Shown: positions 55,207-64,000 of the stretch, piece after piece | Position numbering within the stretch: the first letter of the stretch is position 1 | Layout: each line of letters begins with the position of its first letter | Source: Bradyrhizobium guangxiense | Lineage (GTDB): Bacteria; Pseudomonadota; Alphaproteobacteria; Rhizobiales; Xanthobacteraceae | Direction of reading: 5' to 3' | Length of the DNA: 64,000 nucleotides | NCBI RefSeq assembly: GCF_004114915.1 | Contig: NZ_CP022219.1 | Span: forward strand, 4,432,501 to 4,496,500 | The notes under the pieces: generated by a model | The model's database searches: none | Told to the model about the DNA's origin: nothing | Seen by the model: the letters and a program-made list of their open reading frames with translations, nothing else | Made by a program: the position numbers and the translations under genes

Positions 55207-58200
55207 ATGGCGAACACTCCGAAAAAGGTCAAAGACCCCACAGAAGTCGCGCTTTCTGCGATCCAGGAAGCCCTCAACATCAGCGACACCGCTGCGGACC
55301 CCAGCCGCAACGCCGCGATGCGCAACGAAACCGCGCCCCAGGTTGCGCCGCCGGCTCCGCCGGCCTTCGACGAGCCGGGCTTTGAGCCGCGCCCTGCCGC
55401 CAACGAACGCTCGACCGTGTTCGACCCGATCGAGGAGCCGCGCTCAACGCGTCGCGCCGCCAACGACGACCGCGAGACGATCGGCCAGCTGCTCCAGGCG
55501 CTTCAGAAGGGCCGCCCTGCCCGCAGCATCTATACTTTCGCCACCGTCTTCGCCGGCGTCTGGCTTGCTGCCTGCGCCGCGCTGACCGTCGGCTTCCTGC
55601 CCTCGATCCAGGCCGCCATGGGCCAGAGCGGCGGCGTGCTCGTCATCGCCGGCCTGATCGCGATGTTCTTCGCGCCGATCATGCTGTTCTACTTCCTGGC
55701 GAGCCTGGTCTGGCGCGGCCAGGAAATGCGCATGATCGCCCAGGCGATGGCGCAGGTCGCGATCCGCTTCTCCGAGCCCGAGGGCTCGGCCTCCGATTCC
55801 ATGGTCACCGTCGGCCAGGCCATCCGCCGCGAGGTCGCGGCGATGGGCGACGGCATCGAGCGCGCCATCGCGCGCGCCGGCGAGCTGGAGACGCTGGTCG
55901 CCAACGAGGTCGCCGCGCTCGAACGCGCCTATTCCGACAACGAAGTGCGCATCCGCGCCCTGCTCCAGGACATCGCGCACCAGCGCGACAATCTGGTCGG
56001 CCAGGCCGAGCAGGTCCGCAGCGCCATCTCCGGCGTGCAGATCGATCTGCGCCACGACATCGCGTTGATCTCGGATGCAATCGCCTCGCGCGTCGACGAG
56101 GTCGCCAAGTCCATCACCGGCGCGCTGGAAGAGCGCGGCGCCCACATCACCCAGGCGCTGAGCAATGCCGGCGACAACATGATCCTGGCGCTCGGCGAGC
56201 GCGGCGGCGACCTGCTCGACCGCCTCGAGGAGGCCAGCAACGAGACCACGCGCGCCGTGCTCGACGCCAGCGAGCGGCTGACCACCAGCCTCAACTTCAA
56301 GACCGGCCATGTCCACGACGAGTTCGTCGACCTCGCCGACCGCGTCCACGAGATGCTGAACGAGCGCATCGACCGCATCACCGGCGAATTCGAGCAGCGC
56401 TCCGCCGCGATCGTCGACGGCATCTCCGAGCGCACCGAGCAGGTGCACGATTCCCTGAAGAACTCCTCCGACTCGCTGCTGCTCGAGCTCGAGCTGCGCT
56501 CCAGCGACATCTCGGCCAAGATCGACGACGCCGGCAACCGGCTCGCCGACCAGATCGTGACGAGCGGCGACAAGGCCGGCGAGGCGCTCAACGCCACCGT
56601 CAATGCCCTCGTCGCCAAGGTCGCCACCCAGACCGAGACCGCGCACGATTCGCTGTCGCTGCAGATGAGCGCGTTCGACGAGCTGGTCAGGAACCAGGGC
56701 ACCGAGCTGGTGGAGAAGTTCGCCCGCGACTCCGGCACGCTGGGTGCGCTGATCACGCGCCACATCTCCGAGTTCGACCGCACCGTGAAGACCTTCGGCG
56801 GCGAGATCGTCGAGCGCATGGGCCAGCGCACCCAGGACATCCATGAGTCGCTGAAGACCTATGTCGACAATTTCGACACCCGCTTCACCGCCAACGGCGG
56901 CGAGATCACCGCGATCCTCGACCAGCGCCTGGTCCAGTTCGAGACCACGATCGGCGAGCGCGTCAGCAATTTCGACGCCGCGCTGAACGGCAAGATCGCC
57001 AGCCTCGACGGCACCATCGAAGGCCATATCAAGACCTTCGACGAGCAGCTTGGCGGCCGCGTTGCTGCGCTGGAGCAGTCGTTTGACACCCGCGCGAAGT
57101 CCATGACCGACACCATCGACGGGCGCATCAACACGCTGGCGACGTCGCTGACCGACGGCGCGGCGCAGGCGATCCAGTCGATCGATTACCGCCTCACCCA
57201 CCTGACGACATCGCTCACCGGCGGCGCCTCACAGGCCATCGAAACCATCGATGCGCGCCTGAACCACCTCACGAGCACGCTGACCGACGGGGCGTCGCAG
57301 ACGATCCAGTCGATCGATACCCGTCTGACCCATCTCACGACGACGCTGACGGGCAATGCGACGCAGGCGCTCGAGTCGATCGACTCCCGCCTCACCTACC
57401 TGACCACCGCCGTGACCAACGGCGCCTCGCAGGCCGTGCAGTCGATCGATACCCGCCTGACCCTCCTGACCTCGACGCTCACCGACGGTACCGCCCAGGC
57501 GATCGACGCGGTCGACCGCCGCATCACCGGTGTTACCGAGATCATTGACGGCCGCAGCATGCATCTGACCGACACGGTCACGGCGCGCTTCCAGGAGATC
57601 CGGCAGGCCATCGAGACCAAGGTCGGCTCGGTCGCCAGCGACATCGACGTGCGCGTGGCGCAGTTCGAGGACCTGCTCGGCTCGCGCGTCGAGGCCGTCG
57701 CCGGCCGCATCGAAAGTAGCGGCCGCCAGGCCAGCGAGGACATGATGTCCCGTGCCGAGATGATCTCGACCGCGATCCGCTCGCATGTCGAGGACGCCGA
57801 GCGCTCGCTCACCAACCTGGTCGTCAATACCAGCGAGACGATCCAGACCGGTGCGCGCACCGCCCAGCAGTCGCTGATGACGGTTTCCTCCGACGTCAAC
57901 GCCCAGCTCAAGATGACCTCGGCCGAGGTCGAGCGCGCGCTGACCGCGGTCGGCACCGGTTCTGCCAACTCGATCCTGAACAGCGCCCGCGAGGCGCAGT
58001 CGACGCTGGTCGCAGCGTCGGGCGAAGCCGCCAACCAGATCAAGGGGCTCGCGGCCGACGTCGAGCGCACGCTGTCGGCGGCAGGCTCGGCCACTGCAGC
58101 CTCGATCCTGGCCGGCGCCCGCGAGGTGCAGACCACCCTCGTCACGACGTCCTCGGACGCGGCCAACCACGTCAAGACGCTCACCGCCGACGTGCAGCGC

Positions 58201-60921
58201 TCGCTGTCGCTGGCCGGCACGACCACGGCGGAATCGATCACCGCCGGCGCGCGCGATGCGCAGAGCGCGCTGATCGCAGCCTCGACCGAGACCGCCAACC
58301 AGATCAAGGCGCTGTCCTCGGACGTGCAGCGCTCGCTCACGATGGCCGGCACCGCGACCGCCGAGACCATCATGACCGGCGCCCGCGAAGCCCAGAGCAC
58401 GCTGATCAATTCGTCTTCGGATGCAGCGAACCAGGTCAAGTCGCTCGCGGCGGAAGTGCATCGCTCGCTCTCGCAGGTCGGCCAGTCGACCGCCGAGACG
58501 ATCACCACCAGCGCCCGCGACGCCCAGAGCACCCTGCTTGCGGTCTCGGCCGAACAGACCAGCCAGGTCCGTTCGCTCGCGGCCGAGATGCAGCGCGCGC
58601 TGGCGACCGCCGGCGGCGCCACCATCGAGGCGCTGACGAGCGGCGTGCGCGAGGCCCAGGGCTCGCTGATCTCCGCCTCGACCGACGCGGCGACCCAGAT
58701 CAAGTCGCTGACCACGGACATCGAGCGCACGCTGACCGCGGTCGGCGCCGACACCGCCTCGACCATCCTCAACAGCGCGCGTGAGGCCCAGACCTCGCTG
58801 ACCTCGCCCTCGGCGGATGCCGGGAGCCAGATCCGCACGATCTCGACCGAGATCGAGCGCACGCTGAGCGCGGCCGCCGCGAACGCCACCAACGACATCC
58901 AGACCAGCGCGCTCAACGCGCAGAACGCGCTGATCTCGGCCTCCAACGAAGCGAGCTCGCGGGTCAAGTCGAGCTCGGCCGACGTCGAGCGCTCGGTGCT
59001 CGCCGCCAGCTCCAGCTTCGGCCAGGCCATGACCGGCAAGACCGACGAGATCGTCACCTATGTGCAGCAGCAGGCCGACCGTCTGTCGAACATGATCGAC
59101 GCCAAGCGCGGCGCGCTGATCGACGCGATCGGCTCCAAGAGCAGCCAGCTCACGCTCGACATCGACCGCGTCACCTCGGACGCGCTGAAGTCGATCGAGA
59201 CGCGCGGCCAGGCCTTCTCGCAGACCATGATGGGCAACGGCTCGGAAGTCGCCCGCACCATCAACGCGGCGAGCGAGATCGCGACCGGCGCGGTCAGCAA
59301 GTCGCTCAAGGACCTCGAGCAGGCCTCGCGTTCGGCGATCGACCAGTCGCGCCAGGTCTCGATCGCGGCCGTCACCGAGATGCAGGAGACCAGCAAGATC
59401 CTGCGCACCGACACGGTGGCGCTGTTCGAGCGCCTGCGCGAAGGCAACATCCTGCTCCAGGAGGTGCTGACCGGTGCGCACGACAACCTCAACTCGCTCG
59501 AGCGCGCGCTGGTGACGCGCGTCGCCGACTTCGTCTCGGCGATGAACGACGTCACCTCGCGCAACGGCGCGGCGACGCAGAACCTGGAAGACCAGCTCAA
59601 CGTCTTCAACAGCAAGACCACGAAGGCGCTGCAGGATCTCGGCGAGCTGTCGACCCAGTTCGACAAGCACGGCCAGGCTCTCGTCGAGGCCGCGCAGGTC
59701 GTCGAGCAGAGCAACAAGAACACCACCGCCTCGCTCGCCGAACGCAAGCAGGCGCTGGAATCGCTCGTCACCACGATCGACCTGCGCACGGCCGATCTCG
59801 ACCAGCGGCTGTCGCGCTTCACCGGCCTGCTCGATGAATCGCTGGCCGCGGCCGAGGAGCGCCCCCGCGACATCGCCCGCGTCGTCGCCGAGACGGCCGG
59901 CGCAGGCTCCGCCGCGATCCCCCGCCAGTTCGAGGCGGTGCGCGCGGCCTCCGAGGAGGAGCACCGCCAGACCATCGAGGCGATGCACGACATCTACCGC
60001 CAGACCACGGACGAGGCGGATGCGATGTTCAAGCAGTCGACCGAGAAGTTCACCAACCTCGTCTCCAGCATGAAGCAGATGGCCTTCGAGATGCACAACG
60101 AGCTCGAAGCCACCCGCAACGAGCTGCGCCGCGGCGTGCTCGAGATGCCGCAGGAGGCCGCCGAGAGCACTGCGCAGATGCGCAAGGTGATCGTCGATCA
60201 GATCGAGGCCCTCGCCGAGCTCAACCGCATCGTGGCTCAGCATGGCCGTGGCCTCGACGTCACCACGGCGGGCCGCGCCTCCGTCGCCGTCCAGCGCCAG
60301 CAGGAAGAGCCGATGATGGCAACGGCGGGCGGTCGTGGCGGCGAGACCCGCATGCGCGACACCGGCAGCGCCTCGACGCTGCCGCCGCCGGACCTCGGCA
60401 TGCCGGCCCCGCGCCGCACCGAAGCGCCGCCGGTCGCGCCCGCAGGCAGCGACCAGGGCCGTGACGGCTGGCTGTCGGACCTGCTCAACCGGACGGACGC
60501 CAATCAGGGCGCCCCGACCGGCCGCGAGGCCCCGCGCGGCCGCGCCGCAGCCGCGCCGCAGCCGCAGGCCCCGCAGGCAAGCGCCAATCCGCTGGAATCG
60601 CTGTCGCTCGACATCGGCCGGCTGATGGACCGCAACCTCGCCGCCGAGATGTGGGACCGCTATCAGCGCGGCGAGAACAAAGCCTTCACCAAGCGCCTCT
60701 ACACGCCGGCCGGCCAGAAAGCCTTCGACGAGGTCGCCCGCAAGTACCGCGCCGACCGCAACTTCAAGGGCACGGTCGACCGCTACGTCGCCGAGTTCGA
60801 GCGCCTGCTCGACGAAGTCGCCCGCGACGGCCGCGGCCCGCAGGAGCTGCGCGGCCACCTGACCTCGGAGACGGGTCTGGTGTACACGTTGCTCGCCCAT
60901 GCGGCGGGACGGCTGGGGTAA
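55207..60921 (+). CDS. gpr: Growth pole ring protein GPR / RgsE homologue
   Basis: A 1904-residue coiled-coil membrane protein. A soluble N-terminus (1-105) is followed by two membrane helices (about 108-130 and 143-168) and then some 1,400 helical residues. These include six 22-residue units (647-778) and eight 44-residue units (904-1255), multiples of 11 as in apolipoprotein-like amphipathic helices. A Pro/Ala linker (about 1710-1795) leads to a conserved C-terminal domain (LDIGRLMDRNLAAEMWDRYQ). Size, two N-terminal membrane helices and apolipoprotein-like repeats match GPR of Agrobacterium and RgsE of Sinorhizobium, which form a ring at the growing pole and direct unipolar growth. Identification is by architecture. 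Confidence 0.78.
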   Translation: MANTPKKVKDPTEVALSAIQEALNISDTAADPSRNAAMRNETAPQVAPPAPPAFDEPGFEPRPAANERSTVFDPIEEPRSTRRAANDDRETIGQLLQALQKGRPARSIYTFATVFAGVWLAACAALTVGFLPSIQAAMGQSGGVLVIAGLIAMFFAPIMLFYFLASLVWRGQEMRMIAQAMAQVAIRFSEPEGSASDSMVTVGQAIRREVAAMGDGIERAIARAGELETLVANEVAALERAYSDNEVRIRALLQDIAHQRDNLVGQAEQVRSAISGVQIDLRHDIALISDAIASRVDEVAKSITGALEERGAHITQALSNAGDNMILALGERGGDLLDRLEEASNETTRAVLDASERLTTSLNFKTGHVHDEFVDLADRVHEMLNERIDRITGEFEQRSAAIVDGISERTEQVHDSLKNSSDSLLLELELRSSDISAKIDDAGNRLADQIVTSGDKAGEALNATVNALVAKVATQTETAHDSLSLQMSAFDELVRNQGTELVEKFARDSGTLGALITRHISEFDRTVKTFGGEIVERMGQRTQDIHESLKTYVDNFDTRFTANGGEITAILDQRLVQFETTIGERVSNFDAALNGKIASLDGTIEGHIKTFDEQLGGRVAALEQSFDTRAKSMTDTIDGRINTLATSLTDGAAQAIQSIDYRLTHLTTSLTGGASQAIETIDARLNHLTSTLTDGASQTIQSIDTRLTHLTTTLTGNATQALESIDSRLTYLTTAVTNGASQAVQSIDTRLTLLTSTLTDGTAQAIDAVDRRITGVTEIIDGRSMHLTDTVTARFQEIRQAIETKVGSVASDIDVRVAQFEDLLGSRVEAVAGRIESSGRQASEDMMSRAEMISTAIRSHVEDAERSLTNLVVNTSETIQTGARTAQQSLMTVSSDVNAQLKMTSAEVERALTAVGTGSANSILNSAREAQSTLVAASGEAANQIKGLAADVERTLSAAGSATAASILAGAREVQTTLVTTSSDAANHVKTLTADVQRSLSLAGTTTAESITAGARDAQSALIAASTETANQIKALSSDVQRSLTMAGTATAETIMTGAREAQSTLINSSSDAANQVKSLAAEVHRSLSQVGQSTAETITTSARDAQSTLLAVSAEQTSQVRSLAAEMQRALATAGGATIEALTSGVREAQGSLISASTDAATQIKSLTTDIERTLTAVGADTASTILNSAREAQTSLTSPSADAGSQIRTISTEIERTLSAAAANATNDIQTSALNAQNALISASNEASSRVKSSSADVERSVLAASSSFGQAMTGKTDEIVTYVQQQADRLSNMIDAKRGALIDAIGSKSSQLTLDIDRVTSDALKSIETRGQAFSQTMMGNGSEVARTINAASEIATGAVSKSLKDLEQASRSAIDQSRQVSIAAVTEMQETSKILRTDTVALFERLREGNILLQEVLTGAHDNLNSLERALVTRVADFVSAMNDVTSRNGAATQNLEDQLNVFNSKTTKALQDLGELSTQFDKHGQALVEAAQVVEQSNKNTTASLAERKQALESLVTTIDLRTADLDQRLSRFTGLLDESLAAAEERPRDIARVVAETAGAGSAAIPRQFEAVRAASEEEHRQTIEAMHDIYRQTTDEADAMFKQSTEKFTNLVSSMKQMAFEMHNELEATRNELRRGVLEMPQEAAESTAQMRKVIVDQIEALAELNRIVAQHGRGLDVTTAGRASVAVQRQQEEPMMATAGGRGGETRMRDTGSASTLPPPDLGMPAPRRTEAPPVAPAGSDQGRDGWLSDLLNRTDANQGAPTGREAPRGRAAAAPQPQAPQASANPLESLSLDIGRLMDRNLAAEMWDRYQRGENKAFTKRLYTPAGQKAFDEVARKYRADRNFKGTVDRYVAEFERLLDEVARDGRGPQELRGHLTSETGLVYTLLAHAAGRLG
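57145..57540 (+). repeat. 66-bp (22-residue) tandem repeats in the GPR gene
   Basis: Six consecutive units encode the pattern SLTDGAxQAIxSIDxRLxxLTx. Sequence between units has diverged at DNA level but the protein pattern is regular. Twenty-two residues equal two hendecads. Confidence 0.85.
57916..58971 (+). repeat. 132-bp (44-residue) repeats in the GPR gene
   Basis: Eight units follow, each with the pattern LxADVxRxLxxAGxxTAxx, then GAREAQSTL and a SxDAANQIK end; a partial ninth follows. Forty-four residues equal four hendecads, twice the unit of the preceding array. Confidence 0.85.
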
Positions 60922-60943
60922 GCGCGACGACGACACGAATAGA

Positions 60944-60975
60944 AACGGAGGCCTCACGGCCTCCGTTTTGTTTTT
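60944..60975 (+). terminator. Terminator of the GPR gene
   Basis: A perfect 10-bp stem (60944-60953 with 60958-60967) with loop TCAC, then TTGTTTTT. A strong intrinsic terminator between convergent genes. Confidence 0.9.
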
Positions 60976-61008
60976 GAGCGCGTCATAGCGCGGCGAGCGC
61001 GCCCGCCT

Positions 61009-61881
61009 CTACCGCCTGCCGCTCGGCGCAGCCGCCGGCTTCGGCGGCTCGGGCGGCGGAGCCGGCTGCGATGAGTTGCTGGCGCCGAACAGCACCCGGG
61101 TCGGGTTGCGGTCGAAATTGTTCACGGCGCGGCTGATGTCCCCGAGGGTGCGGCGGCCGTCGGCTATCAGCGCGCCCGAGCGCCTGTCGAAATCGTCGGC
61201 GAGTTCGCGGATCGACTTCACGGCCTGGAACAGCTCGCCGCCGTCCTTGCCGCCGGCGAGCGTGTTGAGGCCGAGCATGAGATTGTCGGCCTTGAGCATG
61301 ACGCCATCGACCTTGGCCATCAGGCCGTCGATCTTCTCGGAATTGCGCGCGAGCGAGTTGGTGAAGGTCTCCAGATTCTTCAGCGAGTTCTTCACCGATT
61401 CCTGATTGTCGGCGACGATCTTGTTGATGTTCTGCAGCGTGCCGCGGATCGCCTCGGTGACGTCCTGCAGCTTGTTGGGATCGGCGGTTAGCGTCGGGAT
61501 GCCGTCCTGGTCGAGCGGGGGCGGAGCCGCGGCCTCGTCGCCGCCCTTGAGCGAGATCGCGGCAACGCCGGTCAGGCCCTGGAATTCGAGGCCGACCAGG
61601 GTGTCCTTGCGGATCGGGGCGTTGTTCTCGATCATGGCGAGTGCGACAACCCGCCGCGGGTTGTCGAGCTTCACCGAGACGACCTCACCCACCCGGATAC
61701 CGTTGAAGTTGACGCTGCCGCCATTGCGCAGGCCCGCGGCCGGGCCCTCGAACACGACGCGCAAGGGGCTGCGCTGCTTGGTGGTGTGCAGCGACTGGAA
61801 CCAGAGCACGAAGCCGATCGCCGCGGCGATCACCGCCAGCGTGAACGACCCGATCAATACGTAGTTCGCCCGCGTTTCCAT
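61009..61881 (-). CDS. mlaD: MlaD-type MCE domain protein
   Basis: A 290-residue protein with one N-terminal membrane helix (YVLIGSFTLAVIAAAIGFVLWF) and an MCE domain (about 38-115: LRVVFEGPAAGLRNGGSVNFNGIRVGEV, GLTGVAAISLKGG). A long helical region (140-260) and a Pro/Ala tail follow. MlaD binds phospholipid in the periplasm and docks on the MlaFE transporter. It is longer than the enteric MlaD (about 183), as usual for the alphaproteobacterial type with an extended helical part. It lies 16 bases after mlaF. Confidence 0.88.
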   Translation of the reverse strand: METRANYVLIGSFTLAVIAAAIGFVLWFQSLHTTKQRSPLRVVFEGPAAGLRNGGSVNFNGIRVGEVVSVKLDNPRRVVALAMIENNAPIRKDTLVGLEFQGLTGVAAISLKGGDEAAAPPPLDQDGIPTLTADPNKLQDVTEAIRGTLQNINKIVADNQESVKNSLKNLETFTNSLARNSEKIDGLMAKVDGVMLKADNLMLGLNTLAGGKDGGELFQAVKSIRELADDFDRRSGALIADGRRTLGDISRAVNNFDRNPTRVLFGASNSSQPAPPPEPPKPAAAPSGRR

Positions 61882-61897
61882 CAGGAGCTCCGGCTAC

Positions 61898-62686
61898 TCA
61901 ACTCATCACCGCGCGGGCGCGCTTGCCATGGAAATACTGCCTCAGCCACGGATGCTGCGAGGCCTGCATGTCGGCGATCGACCCTGCCGCAATGATCTTA
62001 CCGTTCCCTAAAACGGCAATGCGGTCACATGCTGTGTAAAGGCTGTCGAGATCGTGGGTTACCATGAAAACCGTCAGCCCCAAAGTACGTTGCAGCGTCC
62101 GGACCAGCTCGTCGAAATCGCCGGCGCCGATCGGATCGAGGCCCGAGGTCGGCTCGTCCAGGAACACGAGGTCCGGATCGAGCGACAGCGCGCGCGCCAG
62201 TGCCACGCGCTTGATCATGCCGCCGGAGAGCTCCGACGGAAACCGCTCGGCGACCTCGGGCTTGAGGCCGACCATGGTGAGCTTGGCCATCGTGATCTCG
62301 TCCATCAGCCGCTGCGAGACCCGCATATATTCGCGCATCGGAAACTGGATGTTCTGCCGCACGGTGAGCGAGGAGAACAGCGCGCCCTGCTGGAACAAGA
62401 CGCCCCAGCGCCGCTCCACGTTGCGGCGCTGCGACGTGCTCGAGGAATCCAGATCGACGCCGAAGACTTCAATGCTGCCCGAGACTTTCGGCACGAGACC
62501 GATGATGGTGCGCGTCAGCACCGACTTGCCCGCACCCGAGGGGCCGACGAAGCCGAGGATCTCGCCGCGCTTGACGTCGAGGTTGAGGCCGTCGAGCACG
62601 CGCGTCGCGCCGAACTGCACGGTGATGTCGCGGACGCGGATGATCGGGTCTTGCATCTCGCCTTGAGCTTCTCTTGCCATCGTCAC
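61898..62686 (-). CDS. mlaF: Mla-type ABC transporter ATP-binding protein
   Basis: A 262-residue ATPase with Walker A GPSGAGKS, the family-specific Q-loop region LFQQGALFSSLTV, signature LSGGM, Walker B LVFLDEPTSGLDP and switch His in VTHDLDS. These are the marks of the MlaF/TtgA group driving lipid movement between the membranes. Its ATG overlaps the mlaE stop by 4 bases. Confidence 0.92.
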   Translation of the reverse strand: MTMAREAQGEMQDPIIRVRDITVQFGATRVLDGLNLDVKRGEILGFVGPSGAGKSVLTRTIIGLVPKVSGSIEVFGVDLDSSSTSQRRNVERRWGVLFQQGALFSSLTVRQNIQFPMREYMRVSQRLMDEITMAKLTMVGLKPEVAERFPSELSGGMIKRVALARALSLDPDLVFLDEPTSGLDPIGAGDFDELVRTLQRTLGLTVFMVTHDLDSLYTACDRIAVLGNGKIIAAGSIADMQASQHPWLRQYFHGKRARAVMS

Positions 62687-63816
62687 ATCCCGATCGAGGC
62701 GAAGAAGATGGCGAACACGCCGTCCATGACGATCACGAAGAAGATGCCCTTCACCACCGAGGCCGTGGTGTGCTGTCCAAGCGATTCCGCGCTGCCCTGC
62801 ACGGCGAGACCTTCGACGCAGGCGACGATGCCGATCACGGCGGCCATGACGGGCGCCTTGACCATGCCGACGATGAAATGGTCGATCGAGATGGCATCAC
62901 GCAGGCGCAGCAGGAAGGCCTCGGGCTCGACGCCGCCATAGAGCCAGGCCACGAGCCCGCCGCCATAGAGCGCGGCCATGGCGCCGAGGAACGCCAGGAT
63001 CGGCAGCGCCAGCACCAGCGCCATCATGCGCGGCAGCACCAGCACCTCGATCGGATCGAACCCCATGGTGCGCAGCGCGTCGATCTCCTCGCGCATCTTC
63101 ATCGAGCCGAGCTCGGCGGTGTAGGCGCTGCCCGAACGCCCCGCGACCATGATCGCGACCAAGAGCACGCCGATCTCGCGCAGCACCAGCACGCCCAGCA
63201 TGTCGACGACGAAGATGTCGGCGCCGAACCTGCGGAAATGGAAGATGCCTTGCTGGGCGATGATGCAGCCGATCAGGAAGGTGATCAGCACGATGATCGG
63301 CACCGCGCGCCAGCAGACCTGCTCCATGTGATGCACGGTCGAGGTCAGGCGGAACGAGCGTGGATGGAGCAGGACGCGAAACCATGCCGCGAGCACGGCG
63401 CCAAGCATGTCGATGAGGCCCGCGATCGCCCCGCCGATACCGGCCACCGTCCGGCCGATCTGCTCCAGCATGCCGGCGATGGTGATCGGGGTGCTGTCGA
63501 CCACGGCCGTCCCCCTGACCCGCCGCACCTCGTCCACGAGGCTGGAATAATTGGCGGACAGCCCCGCGATCTGCGCCTCGACGGGCCCTTTGGTCAGGCT
63601 GCGGCGCAGCCGCTCGATCAGCCAGGCGCCGAACGTGTCGAGCTTGGCGACTTCGGAGACGTCGATGAAGATGCTTTGCGGGCTGCCGGCGAGCTTCTCT
63701 GCATCGGCCACCATCCGCTCGAGGACCGGCGCGAAGCTCGCGGTCCAGGTCCCAGTAGCGCAGAGTGCCAGCGCGTTGCCCTTGGCAATCCGTTCCAGCT
63801 TCGGATCGCTAGTCAA
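62683..63816 (-). CDS. mlaE: Mla-type permease with N-terminal STAS domain
   Basis: A 377-residue permease. Residues 1-100 are a STAS-like domain (SIFIDVSEVAKLDTFGAWLIERL) fused to the MlaE fold with five membrane helices, including FLIGCIIAQQGIFHFRRFGADIFVVDMLGVLVLREIGVLLVAIMVAGRSGSAYTAELG. In enterics the STAS part is the separate protein MlaB, so here MlaB and MlaE are one polypeptide. It is the first gene of mlaE-mlaF-mlaD and maintains outer-membrane lipid asymmetry. Confidence 0.9.
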   Translation of the reverse strand: MTSDPKLERIAKGNALALCATGTWTASFAPVLERMVADAEKLAGSPQSIFIDVSEVAKLDTFGAWLIERLRRSLTKGPVEAQIAGLSANYSSLVDEVRRVRGTAVVDSTPITIAGMLEQIGRTVAGIGGAIAGLIDMLGAVLAAWFRVLLHPRSFRLTSTVHHMEQVCWRAVPIIVLITFLIGCIIAQQGIFHFRRFGADIFVVDMLGVLVLREIGVLLVAIMVAGRSGSAYTAELGSMKMREEIDALRTMGFDPIEVLVLPRMMALVLALPILAFLGAMAALYGGGLVAWLYGGVEPEAFLLRLRDAISIDHFIVGMVKAPVMAAVIGIVACVEGLAVQGSAESLGQHTTASVVKGIFFVIVMDGVFAIFFASIGM

Positions 63817-63950
63817 GATGTCCGCTCCCGTGCCGGGGCGGAAATAATCAGATGGTTGCGCACGCGCCCTTACCCAGAGAAGGTATCCCCAAGTGGTTAA
63901 TGTTAGTTGCTAGAGGTAACTAGCAGGTTCAGATTTCGCCAGAGTTCAAA
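63817..63950. promoter_or_regulatory. Divergent region upstream of mlaE
   Basis: A 134-bp gap between mlaE (minus) and the right-edge gene (plus). It contains an inverted repeat TGCTAG (63908-63913) and CTAGCA (63920-63925) with a 6-base spacer, a candidate operator. No promoter is recognised with confidence. Confidence 0.35.
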
Positions 63951-64000
63951 ATGACTTCCATGAAATTTGCGTCCCTGGCGACGCGAATCGAGCGCTTCCC
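63951..64000 (+). CDS. N-terminal fragment of an unidentified protein
   Basis: An open frame starts at ATG 63951 (or ATG 63960) and runs off the right edge; it reads MTSMKFASLATRIERF. Seventeen residues are too few for a firm call. RIERFP near an N-terminus resembles rhizobial dipeptide (L-Ala-D/L-Glu) epimerases of the enolase superfamily, offered only as a guess. Confidence 0.35.
   Translation, partial: MTSMKFASLATRIERF

Noticed and set aside
57145..58971. Possible CRISPR-like or VNTR array in the GPR gene
   Set aside because: The repeats are in frame, diverged at DNA level and encode regular helical units. There are no spacers.
57229..60957. Minus-strand open frame of 1242 residues opposite the GPR gene, and two others of over 550 residues
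   Set aside because: Low-complexity Arg/Gly/Leu/Asp composition mirrors the repeat structure of the GPR gene; there is no recognisable domain. The GPR frame is the coding one.

Overview
The window looks like a chromosomal segment of a Bradyrhizobium-type alphaproteobacterium (Rhizobiales). GC content is high. Four tandem flagellins of about 755 residues lie beside FlbT and FlaF, the arrangement I know for the subpolar flagellum of Bradyrhizobium. Other pointers are a growth-pole-ring (GPR/RgsE) homologue, CtrA-type and EcfG-type promoter motifs, and several families of intergenic palindromic repeats. I see no tRNA, rRNA, CRISPR array, insertion sequence or prophage.

Region 1 (1-23.9 kb) is flagellar. 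A FlaG-like gene and flaF lie at the left. Then come four flagellin genes on the minus strand, divergent flbT, and further right the minus-strand operon flgE-flgK-flgL behind a sigma-54 promoter. Between flgL and flbT sits a tight four-gene minus-strand cassette: a GT-A glycosyltransferase-like protein, a class-V-like PLP enzyme, an ATP-grasp ligase and a group II PLP decarboxylase. It has its own exact CtrA box and is the best candidate here for an undescribed pathway. It may modify flagellin or make a small molecule co-expressed with the flagellum.

Region 2 (23.9-38.2 kb) is mixed housekeeping and stress content: MsrB, an FAD oxidoreductase, a SixA-like phosphatase, a universal stress protein, DUF1127, a MocR regulator with two operator-like palindromes, a YdcF-like protein, small membrane proteins, an MHYT-PAS-GGDEF-EAL protein, an MFS transporter remnant, a DUF892 ferritin-like protein behind an EcfG-type promoter, a UPF0104 membrane protein and a secreted SGNH hydrolase.

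Region 3 (38.4-46.4 kb) is an aldaric acid (glucarate/galactarate) catabolic locus on the plus strand: MFS transporter, LysR regulator, KdgD, GudD, 2,5-dioxovalerate dehydrogenase and GarD. Together these would take up glucarate and galactarate and convert them to 2-oxoglutarate.

Region 4 (46.4-54.8 kb) has a MipA/OmpV outer-membrane protein divergent from an OmpR-type two-component system, with paired 11-bp-spaced direct repeats between them. Small secreted proteins, a ferredoxin-NADP reductase, a thioesterase, a [2Fe-2S] ferredoxin and an Hpt protein follow.

Region 5 (54.8-64 kb) carries the 1904-residue GPR homologue, with 22- and 44-residue repeats and a CtrA box upstream. It is followed convergently by an Mla-type lipid transport operon (mlaE-mlaF-mlaD, minus strand). 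A truncated gene starts at the right edge.
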